From Streptomyces liliiviolaceus (GTDB taxonomy: Bacteria > Actinomycetota > Actinomycetes > Streptomycetales > Streptomycetaceae), in contig NZ_JAGPYQ010000001.1 of the NCBI RefSeq assembly GCF_018070025.1, positions 7,564,001 through 7,628,000 of the forward strand: a stretch of DNA of 64,000 nucleotides, in the 5' to 3' direction. Of this stretch, positions 48,547-55,768 are shown piece after piece; the stretch's first letter is position 1, and each line of letters starts with the position of its first letter. Below the pieces are notes generated by a model. The model searched no databases and was not told the origin of the DNA. It was given only the letters and a program-made list of their open reading frames with translations. A program made the translations under genes and the position numbers.

Positions 48547-50032
48547 CCGCCTGCCGGACAACGCCGTGCTGCGCAAGCTCGGCTACAAGTCCGAACTGGC
48601 CCGCGGAATGGGCGGATTCGGCAACTTCGCGGTCAGCTTCAGCGTGATCTGTGTCCTGGCCGGCGGCCTGACCCTGTTCGGGTACGGCATGAACACCGGC
48701 GGCCCTGCCGTCATGCTGTGGGGCTGGGTCGGCATCGGTGCCATGACGCTGATCCTGGGTCTGTGTCTGGCCGAGGTCACCTCCGTCTACCCCACCTCGG
48801 GCGGCCTCTACTACATGGCCCACCGGCTCGGCGGGCCCCGCTGGGCGTGGGTCACCGGCTGGCTCAACCTGCTGGGCCTGCTCGGCGCGATCGCCGGTAT
48901 CGACTACGGGTGCGCGCTGTTCGTCGGCGCGTTCGCCAACCTCCAGTGGGGCCTGGTGCCCACACCCGAGACGACGATGCTGATATTCGCCGGCATCCTG
49001 CTGCTGCACGGCACCCTCAACTCGCTCGGGATCAAGCTGGTCACCGTCCTCAATTCGATATCGGTGTGGTGGCAGCTCGGCGGTGTCGCGCTGATCGTCG
49101 GGCTGCTCGCCTTCGCCCCGGGCGAGCGGCAGAGCGCGGACTTCGTGTTCACGCACTTCAACAACGGGACGGGCTTCGACAACCCCGTCTATGTGGCCGC
49201 GCTGGGCTGTCTGCTGGCCGCGTACACGTTCTGCGGCTACGACGCGTCCTCCCACCTGTCGGAGGAGACCAGGGACGCGCAGATGGCCGCGCCAAAGGGC
49301 ATCGTCCGCGCCATCGCGTGGTCGTGGGCGGCCGGGTTCGTGCTGCTGGCCGGGCTGCTGTTCGCCATTGAGGACTACGCGGGCACCCTGGGCACCAGCA
49401 CCGGCGTGCCGCCCGCGCAGATCTTCATCGACGTCCTGGGTACCGGCGTCGCCAAGGGCCTGCTCCTCATCGTGATCGTCGCGCAGCTGTTCTGCGGGAA
49501 CGCCGAGACCGCTGCGGCGTCCCGCATGGTGTACGCGTTCTCGCGGGACGGGGCGCTGTGGGGCTCCACGACCTGGCGGCGCGTCACCAGCCGCACCAAG
49601 ACCCCCGTGTACGCGGTGTGGCTGTCCGTCGGCGTCGCGCTGTTCCTGGCGGCGCCCAGCCTGTACTCGCCGACCGCGTACGCGGCCGTGACCGCGATCA
49701 ACGTCATCGGGATCACGCCCGCCTACGTGATCCCGGTCTACCTGCGGCGGCGCTATCCCGAGAAGTTCACGCCGGGCCCGTGGAGCCTGGGCCGCTGGAG
49801 CAAGCCGCTCGGCTGGATCTCCGTCGTCTACGTGGTCGTCCTGACCGTCGTGTTCTGCCTGCCGCAGGCCTCCCCGATCACCACGCAGTCGTTCAACTAC
49901 GCGGGCGTCGCCCTCGCGGTGGTCCTGTTCATTGCGTGGCTCACGTGGGTCACCAAGGGCCGACGCTCCTACAAGATTCCGCCGCTCGGCAGTGACGCCG
50001 AAACCGTGGCCCTGTCCGAAGGCGTGGTGTGA
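48524..50032 (+). CDS. APC-family amino acid permease
   Basis: This 502-aa protein is a ~12-TM amino acid/polyamine/organocation permease: GFGNFAVSFSVICVLAGG, LAEVTSVYPTSGGLYYMA (helix 2-3 consensus), GYDASSHLSEETRDAQ (the APC loop motif E-E-T-x-D-A) and FCGNAETAAASRMVYAFSRD. It resembles eukaryote-like GABA/choline permeases of actinobacteria. GTG 48524 follows CGAGG. The stop is joined as TGATG to the start of the glutamine-synthetase-like gene, which suggests that the ligase acts on the imported substrate. Confidence 0.92.
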   Translation: MNHRRSSSRLPDNAVLRKLGYKSELARGMGGFGNFAVSFSVICVLAGGLTLFGYGMNTGGPAVMLWGWVGIGAMTLILGLCLAEVTSVYPTSGGLYYMAHRLGGPRWAWVTGWLNLLGLLGAIAGIDYGCALFVGAFANLQWGLVPTPETTMLIFAGILLLHGTLNSLGIKLVTVLNSISVWWQLGGVALIVGLLAFAPGERQSADFVFTHFNNGTGFDNPVYVAALGCLLAAYTFCGYDASSHLSEETRDAQMAAPKGIVRAIAWSWAAGFVLLAGLLFAIEDYAGTLGTSTGVPPAQIFIDVLGTGVAKGLLLIVIVAQLFCGNAETAAASRMVYAFSRDGALWGSTTWRRVTSRTKTPVYAVWLSVGVALFLAAPSLYSPTAYAAVTAINVIGITPAYVIPVYLRRRYPEKFTPGPWSLGRWSKPLGWISVVYVVVLTVVFCLPQASPITTQSFNYAGVALAVVLFIAWLTWVTKGRRSYKIPPLGSDAETVALSEGVV

Positions 50033-51426
50033 TGACCAGCGAAACCAGCTCCGATACCTGGTACGTCGCCCATCGGCCGCTCCTGACGCCGGAAGCGCTT
50101 GAGGATTTGGTGCGGGACGGCGAGATCACGACGGTGATGCTCGCGGTCCCCGACATGCAAGGCCGTCTCAAGGGCAAACTCCAGGACGCCCGCGGATTCA
50201 TGCACCGCTTTGGCGGGTCGGAGATGTGTGCCTACGTGCTCGCCACGGACCTCGACATGGACCCGCAGCCGGGATATGCCCTCACGGGCTGGCACGACGG
50301 ATTCGGTGACCTGCGTGCCGTCCCCGACGGCCGGGCCATGCGCCGCCTGCCCTACCTGCCCGGCACCGTCCTGGTCCACGGCGACGCCGTTCACCACAAC
50401 GGCCGGCCCGTCGACGTCGCCCCACGGCAGATGCTCCGCAGGCAACTCCAGGCGCTCCGCTCCTTCGGCCTGGAGGCCAAGGCCGGCGTAGAGAGCGAAT
50501 ACGTGCTCTACAACGGCACCCAGGCGCAGGTGCGCCGCCGCGGGTACCGGGGGCTCACGCCCGTCTCGCCTTACAACCTCGACTATGCGCTCGACCATCC
50601 GCCGGCGGTGAGTTCGTTCTTCGAAGACCTCCGGGCGGCACTGCACGGGGCCGGATGCCCGGTCGAGGCGTTCAAGACGGAAGGGGCGGCCGGTCAGGTC
50701 GAGGTGACGTGGCCGTACGGGGATCCGATGCGGGCCTGCGACGACTACACCGTCCACAAGCACGCCGTGCGCCACCTCTCCGAACGGCACGAGATGGTGC
50801 CCACGTTCATGGCCGCCCCGCGGACCGGCGTAGGCAGTGGTCTGCACCTGCACGTGTCCCTGTGGCACAGCGACGGGGACTCGGCGTTCTATGCGCCGCA
50901 GCCCGACGTGCTGCCCTCCGAACTTATGCAGCATTCCATCGCCGGGCTCATCGAGGCACTGCCGCACATGGTGCCCCTGTGCGCGCCCTTTGCGAACTCG
51001 TACAAGCGGTTCAGGCCGCACTCGTTCGCTCCGACGCGTTTCACCTGGGGGCGCGACAACCGCACGTGTGCGGTCCGGGTCATCGGCGAGGACACGAATC
51101 CGCACCTGGAGGTGCGCCTGGCGGGTGCCGATGCGAACCCGTATCTGGCTCTGGCCGCGGTGATCGCAGCGATCAACTACGGCCTGCGCAACGAGCCGAA
51201 ACTCCCGGAACCCTGCGCCGGGGACGGCTACGGTGCCGACGACGCACTGCCGGTGCCCAACAACCTGGACGAAGCCCTCACCGACTTCGCGGGGAGCGAG
51301 ATCGCGCAGCGCGCATTCGGCGCCTCCGTCGTGGACCACTACGCCCACGTCGGCGAGATCGAACTCGCCGTGGCCGAGGGGCAGGTCACGGACTGGGAAC
51401 TGCGGCGGGGGTTCGACCGTGCCTGA
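50032..51426 (+). CDS. Glutamine-synthetase-like ligase (GlnA-like)
   Basis: This ~464-aa protein is a GS-fold ligase of the kind that forms gamma-glutamyl amides with polyamines, ethanolamine or other amines. Visible motifs: VESEYVLYNG (metal-binding Glu pair region), GAAGQVEVTWPYGDPM, GSGLHLHVSLW (HLH/HVS metal-binding), FTWGRDNRTCAVRVIG and HLEVRLAGADANPYLALAAV. The adenylylation-loop Tyr motif of ordinary GlnA is absent. ATG 50032 overlaps the permease stop. Its stop overlaps the next gene by 8 bases. Substrate unknown; permease linkage suggests an amine or amino acid. Confidence 0.9.
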   Translation: MTSETSSDTWYVAHRPLLTPEALEDLVRDGEITTVMLAVPDMQGRLKGKLQDARGFMHRFGGSEMCAYVLATDLDMDPQPGYALTGWHDGFGDLRAVPDGRAMRRLPYLPGTVLVHGDAVHHNGRPVDVAPRQMLRRQLQALRSFGLEAKAGVESEYVLYNGTQAQVRRRGYRGLTPVSPYNLDYALDHPPAVSSFFEDLRAALHGAGCPVEAFKTEGAAGQVEVTWPYGDPMRACDDYTVHKHAVRHLSERHEMVPTFMAAPRTGVGSGLHLHVSLWHSDGDSAFYAPQPDVLPSELMQHSIAGLIEALPHMVPLCAPFANSYKRFRPHSFAPTRFTWGRDNRTCAVRVIGEDTNPHLEVRLAGADANPYLALAAVIAAINYGLRNEPKLPEPCAGDGYGADDALPVPNNLDEALTDFAGSEIAQRAFGASVVDHYAHVGEIELAVAEGQVTDWELRRGFDRA

Positions 51427-52525
51427 CCCCACCATCGGAGAGCGCATCCGGGGAGCGTTCCGCGACAAGGACGCGTTACGTCCCAAAGCCGCCGTTTTCT
51501 CCCTGACCGCCACGTCGGCGGGGCGAGTGCTGGGAGAGCTGGCGGGGCTGCTGCTGCTCGCTTCCCTGACGGGCCTGATCAACGGGGCGGCGATGGTGGC
51601 CGCCATATACGGCGTGCAGTGGGAGGTGAGTGACCTTCTGGGCATGACCCAACTCGCCTGCAGCGCTGTACTGGGCGCCTGGCTCACCTGGAGAGTCAGG
51701 CAACGGCCGGATCCGAAGGGCACACCGCGATGGTGGCCTCCACTCCGGACGCCTGCGGCGGGGGTTCTTGCCCTCACGGTCTTCTTCACGGCCATCCCCA
51801 TCGACAGCATGCTGCACGACGACGTGGGCCCTGCGCTGTTCGGGTGCGCGGTGGCATGGCTGGCCGTGGAAGTCTGCCGGGCGCACGGGGTGTGGGCGGA
51901 CAACGGGGCGCCCTACACGGCCGTTCAGCGGCTGCACGCCTGGCAGATCGCACAGATGGGGTTCGTCGCCTGCGCCGCGACGGGCTTCCTTTTCGGATGG
52001 CTGGCGATGTTCTTCCTGTGGATCGGCCCGGACTCCGTGCCGGTCATGCAGGACGATCAGTTGAGCGCACTCGGCATCAGCGGTCCGGTGGAGCTCGTCC
52101 TCGCCGTCGTGCGCGCCGTGGTGATCGAGGACGTCGTCATCGTCGCGGCCACGGTCACGCTGATGAAGGCTGTCCGCCGGCCCACGTGGGAGATCTACAC
52201 CCTGATCTGCCTCATCGAGGTCGCACTGCACGCCTACTTCGGCCTTCCCGCCATCGGCGCCGCTGTCATGGCCGCCGGCCGTGTCTGGCTGTACCTGCGC
52301 TACCGCAGCCTCCTGCCGCTGATGGTCTCGCACGCCCTGTGGGACTTCGTGCCCACGCTCCAGTCGCTTCCCTCCATTCCTCGGATGGCGTTGGGCATCG
52401 GTCTGATCCTGACCGTCAGCCTGGTCGACACACGGCTGAAGAAGGCCGCGGGCAAGGGGAAACCGTCGGCGCCCTCCCCGGTGGCCCCAGCGGCTGCCGC
52501 GGGCGACGAGGTGAGGAATCCATGA
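51419..52525 (+). CDS. CPBP (CAAX-like) intramembrane protease family protein
   Basis: This ~368-aa protein has about eight hydrophobic segments and the CPBP motifs in divergent form: VVIEDVVIVAATVTLMK (motif 1 with only one Glu), HAYFGLPAIGAAV (motif 2) and LMVSHALWDFV (motif 3, HxxxD). CPBP members process prenylated proteins or are self-immunity or peptide-maturation factors in bacteriocin loci. GTG 51419 overlaps the ligase gene. The tail is Lys/Ala/Pro-rich. Protease versus immunity role is open. Confidence 0.8.
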   Translation: MPDPTIGERIRGAFRDKDALRPKAAVFSLTATSAGRVLGELAGLLLLASLTGLINGAAMVAAIYGVQWEVSDLLGMTQLACSAVLGAWLTWRVRQRPDPKGTPRWWPPLRTPAAGVLALTVFFTAIPIDSMLHDDVGPALFGCAVAWLAVEVCRAHGVWADNGAPYTAVQRLHAWQIAQMGFVACAATGFLFGWLAMFFLWIGPDSVPVMQDDQLSALGISGPVELVLAVVRAVVIEDVVIVAATVTLMKAVRRPTWEIYTLICLIEVALHAYFGLPAIGAAVMAAGRVWLYLRYRSLLPLMVSHALWDFVPTLQSLPSIPRMALGIGLILTVSLVDTRLKKAAGKGKPSAPSPVAPAAAAGDEVRNP

Positions 52526-52593
52526 CCGACCCCGGCCGGTCCGTCCCCATGCATCCCGCCCTGACACCGGGCGAAAGTGAAGGTGCCGTATGA
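52522..52593 (+). CDS. 23-aa mini-ORF coupled on both sides
   Basis: ATG 52522 overlaps the CPBP stop (ATGA), and its own TGA overlaps the EEP start (ATGA). The product is MTDPGRSVPMHPALTPGESE followed by GAV. AGGTGAGGA lies 5 bases upstream, the best ribosome site in the neighbourhood. It may be a coupling leader or a very short precursor peptide of the radical SAM/methyltransferase locus. Confidence 0.55.
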   Translation: MTDPGRSVPMHPALTPGESEGAV

Positions 52594-53534
52594 CGAAAAG
52601 ATTCACCGCGCTGCTGTGGAACTTCGAGAACAATGGCGGCGACAACCGCCCCAAGCGGACACGGGCCCACAGGAGGCTGGCGTCCCTCGACCCGCATCTC
52701 GTGTTCCGGCAGGAGATGCCGACGGCGGACATCAACGGCAAAGCGGTCATGTACGAGCTGGAGGCCATTCTGCGCCTGCGTGGATGGCTCGGCGCGAAAT
52801 CGTGCACCGCGCTCTTCGCCCACCCGGACTACTTCCAGCCCGTGCGGGAGTTCCCGCCGCTCGCCTCCGGGCCGGTGATCCCCGCTCCCTCGTGGGAACT
52901 GCCGCCCACCGCGCTCGCCCTGCGCTACCTGCCGGCCGGTCCCGCCGCCACACCGATCGTCCTAGGCTCCTACCACCTCGACTACTCCTCCAGCGGTCAA
53001 CGCCTCACCGAGGCGCAGTGGCTGTCCCGGCTCGCGGACAAGAGGTGGACCACCCCGGAAGGCCAGACCGTACGGATGCCCTGCCTCCTCGGCGGGGACA
53101 ACAACAGCTATCCCGTCCCCGGCACCCCAGGCGACCCCCCGCTGCCGGTACTGGAGAACATCCAGGACCGGCGCCACCGCCTGCACCGCTCGTACGTCAG
53201 CCCGGACGGCAAACGACGGATGGACGACCGCCCCGACGAGGCGCTGCGCACCGCCGGCCTGGAGGACGTGGCCCGCTACAGATCAGCAACCTACGGAGAA
53301 CTGGCCGCGGTCACCCGCACAGTGAGTGGCTGCGCCACACACGGGCCGGACGCCCGCATCGACCGCTACTACGCCACCCCCGATGTAGCGGAAGTGGTGC
53401 TCAGCGTCGACGTGATCGAGGTCCACGAGAAGGAATCCGACCACCACATCGTCCGACTCGTCATCGACGGCGACGGCCTTTCGGACGTCCTCAATCTGGG
53501 GCGGAGCCGGCACACGTTGCCGACCGCTTCCTGA
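52590..53534 (+). CDS. Endonuclease/exonuclease/phosphatase (EEP) family protein
   Basis: This 314-aa protein is a paralog of 27510-28412: ALLWNFENNGGDN (motif 1 Asn), LVFRQEMPTAD (Glu), LGSYHLDYSSSGQRLTEAQW, LLGGDNNSYP (Asp-x-Asn), ARIDRYYATP and EKESDHHIVRLVI (Asp-His). All metal-site residues are kept. The substrate is unknown. It follows the 23-codon ORF (4-base overlap) and precedes the radical SAM gene by 78 bases. Confidence 0.88.
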   Translation: MTKRFTALLWNFENNGGDNRPKRTRAHRRLASLDPHLVFRQEMPTADINGKAVMYELEAILRLRGWLGAKSCTALFAHPDYFQPVREFPPLASGPVIPAPSWELPPTALALRYLPAGPAATPIVLGSYHLDYSSSGQRLTEAQWLSRLADKRWTTPEGQTVRMPCLLGGDNNSYPVPGTPGDPPLPVLENIQDRRHRLHRSYVSPDGKRRMDDRPDEALRTAGLEDVARYRSATYGELAAVTRTVSGCATHGPDARIDRYYATPDVAEVVLSVDVIEVHEKESDHHIVRLVIDGDGLSDVLNLGRSRHTLPTAS

Positions 53535-53612
53535 GACCGGCCGCCGGTGGGCCGGGCCCCGCGCTCCGGCCCGCCGGCGGCACTGCACCACCCTGCAGAA
53601 AGGAGATCGCTC

Positions 53613-54467
53613 ATGACGATCGCGCCCGAGGCTCCTGCTCGATCACGAGTGCCGGAGTTCCTCGAACTGGAGATCACCGGTAAGCGTCAGCTCACCTGCC
53701 CCACCCTCTGTTACGCCAACGCCGGCCCCACCGAGGGGCACGGCAGCATGACCACCGACGACTGGAAGCGGCTCATCAGTGAGGCCGCCGAGATCGGCGT
53801 ACGGAAAGTGCAGTTCATCGGTGGTGAGCCGACTCTGCATCCGGACTTCGACATTCTGGTGCATCGCGCCCTGGCGCTCGGCCTGGACGTGCAGGTGTAC
53901 AGCAACCTGTACCGCGTGCAGGTGAAGCACTGGGAACTGTTCATGCACCCGCGGGTGTCCCTGGGGACGTCGTACTACAGCGACGACCCCGCCGAGCATG
54001 AGCGCGTCACCGGCCGGAAGGGATCGCACGCCGCGACCCGGGCGAACATCGTCGAAGCCCTGCGGCGCGGCATTCCGCTCCAGGTCGGCATCGTTGAGGT
54101 GGAAGACGGGCAACGCACAGCGCAGGCCCGCGAGGAGCTGCTCGGTCTCGGGGTCCGCAGGGTCGTCACCGACCGAGTGCGCAGTGTCGGCCGGGGCGAG
54201 ATCCACACCCCGAGCGTCGGTGACCTGTGCGGCAGGTGCGCGAAGGGGAAGGCCGCAGTCATGACCGACGGCACCGTCACCCCGTGCGTCCTCGGGCGGT
54301 TCCTGTCCACGGGGAACGCGAAGACCGACGGGCTCGCCGCGGTGTTCAGCGGACAGACTTGGGCTGACACGGCAGCGAGCATCCCGCCCCGGATGGACGG
54401 ATGCCCTCCCGACGACTCCGGCGACTGCGACCCGGCAAATACCGATGCGTGCGATCCCGCCTACTGA
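53613..54467 (+). CDS. Radical SAM peptide maturase with altered first Cys
   Basis: This 284-aa protein has a radical SAM barrel: ELEITGKRQLTCPTLCYANA, then GHGSMTTDDWKRLISEAAEI, VRKVQFIGGEPTLHPDF (SAM-binding GGEP) and VYSNLYRV. A C-terminal twitch/SPASM-like part has CGRCAKGKAAVMTDGTVTPC. In the cluster motif R25 stands where Cys is expected (ITGxCQLxC in relatives), leaving C29 and C33. The codon is CGT, one base from TGT. The tail is Asp/Cys-rich (GDCDPANTDACDPAY). ATG 53613 follows AAAGGAG. It lies directly upstream of the PCMT-like methyltransferase and is the likely key enzyme of the locus. Confidence 0.85.
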   Translation: MTIAPEAPARSRVPEFLELEITGKRQLTCPTLCYANAGPTEGHGSMTTDDWKRLISEAAEIGVRKVQFIGGEPTLHPDFDILVHRALALGLDVQVYSNLYRVQVKHWELFMHPRVSLGTSYYSDDPAEHERVTGRKGSHAATRANIVEALRRGIPLQVGIVEVEDGQRTAQAREELLGLGVRRVVTDRVRSVGRGEIHTPSVGDLCGRCAKGKAAVMTDGTVTPCVLGRFLSTGNAKTDGLAAVFSGQTWADTAASIPPRMDGCPPDDSGDCDPANTDACDPAY

Positions 54468-54486
54468 AGAAGAGAGCCGACCAGCA

Positions 54487-55614
54487 ATGAAATGGCAGCC
54501 CTACGCCGCGTCTCTGGGGGACGAGATCATTCGTCCGGAGTCCCGCTGGTACCGCGCTGTGGCCAACGTGCCGCGGCATGAGTTCGTCCCCAACTGGTGG
54601 GAGCGCAAAGGTGACGGGTGGGTTCTGCGCACCGGCTCCGACGACACCGCCGGCTGGATGGAAGCGGCCTACGCCGACCAGACGCTCGTCACCCGGGTCG
54701 ATACTTCCTATGCCGACTACTCCCGTGTCGGTGCTGTCCTCGCCGGCGGCACGCCGACGTCGTCGTCGACGCAGCCCAGCCTCCTCGTCCGGATGTACGG
54801 GCACGCGATGATCACAGACCGGGATCATGTCCTCGTGACCACGGGCACCGGGTACGGCACCGCCCTGGCGTGCGCCCGGCTCGGCTACGACCAGGTCACG
54901 AGCGTCGATGTCGACGGGCACCTGGTGAACAACGCCAAGAACCGGCTCTCAGCGCAGGGCATGCGCCCGAAGATGGAGGTCTGCGACCTCACCGGGCCGC
55001 TGCCGGGCATCTACGACCGGATCGTCTCCACCGTGTCCGTACGTCCCGTACCCGTCTCCTGGCTCCGCTCGCTGCGTACGGGCGGCCGACTCGTGACGAC
55101 GATCGCCGGAACGGGCCTGATCCTCACCGCGGACAAGACCACGGACGGCGGCGCGGTGGGCCGTATCGAGTGGGACCGTGGCGGGTTCATGCCCACCCGC
55201 CACGGTGACGACTACGAACACCCGGCAGGCGACGACTGGAAGGGCGCCCGCGAAGACACCGGCGAGGAGACTTTCACCAGCCGGTACCCGCTCCTGTACC
55301 CGCCGGACGCATGGGACGTCATGTCGATGCTGGAGCTGGAGTTTCCGGGCATCGACTACCGCCAGCGCCAGGACGGAGAGATGCGCACGGTGTGGCTGAT
55401 GCACGATGGGGCATGGGCCCGCGCTACGGCGACCGGGTTCCTCACCTCACCGGTCGCCCATGAAAGCGGCCCCCGTCGGCTGTGGTCGGCGCTGGAGAAG
55501 ATCCGCGACCGCCTCAACCGTGGAGGCTCGCTCCCCGTCTACGGGGCCCGGGTCGCCATCACACCCGAGGGAGAGACCACGCTGACCCGCGGGAACTGGA
55601 AAGCAGTCCTGTAA
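54487..55614 (+). CDS. PCMT-like methyltransferase
   Basis: This 375-aa protein is a PCMT-type SAM methyltransferase with a C-terminal extension: SRWYRAVANVPRHEFVPNWW (PCMT N-terminal helix), VLVTTGTGYGTALACARLG (motif I), VTSVDVDGHLVNNAKNRL, YDRIVSTVSVRPVPVSWL and LRTGGRLVTTIAG. The layout is like the FxLD methyltransferase in the first locus (21787-22992). It may modify Asp or C-terminal carboxylates of a peptide. ATG 54487 (MKWQPYAA) lies 19 bases after the radical SAM stop. Confidence 0.87.
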   Translation: MKWQPYAASLGDEIIRPESRWYRAVANVPRHEFVPNWWERKGDGWVLRTGSDDTAGWMEAAYADQTLVTRVDTSYADYSRVGAVLAGGTPTSSSTQPSLLVRMYGHAMITDRDHVLVTTGTGYGTALACARLGYDQVTSVDVDGHLVNNAKNRLSAQGMRPKMEVCDLTGPLPGIYDRIVSTVSVRPVPVSWLRSLRTGGRLVTTIAGTGLILTADKTTDGGAVGRIEWDRGGFMPTRHGDDYEHPAGDDWKGAREDTGEETFTSRYPLLYPPDAWDVMSMLELEFPGIDYRQRQDGEMRTVWLMHDGAWARATATGFLTSPVAHESGPRRLWSALEKIRDRLNRGGSLPVYGARVAITPEGETTLTRGNWKAVL

Positions 55615-55768
55615 CCGTCCGGGTCTTGGCACCCATGCGGTCACGCTCTGTCGGTTGACAGGTAGTAAAAGAACACAGAACCGCTACTGATCCAGTCGGG
55701 GACGAGGACACCCCCACCCCGATGGTGGAATATGGGTCGTCCGGGACTCGGCGGGGGGAAAGACGCGC

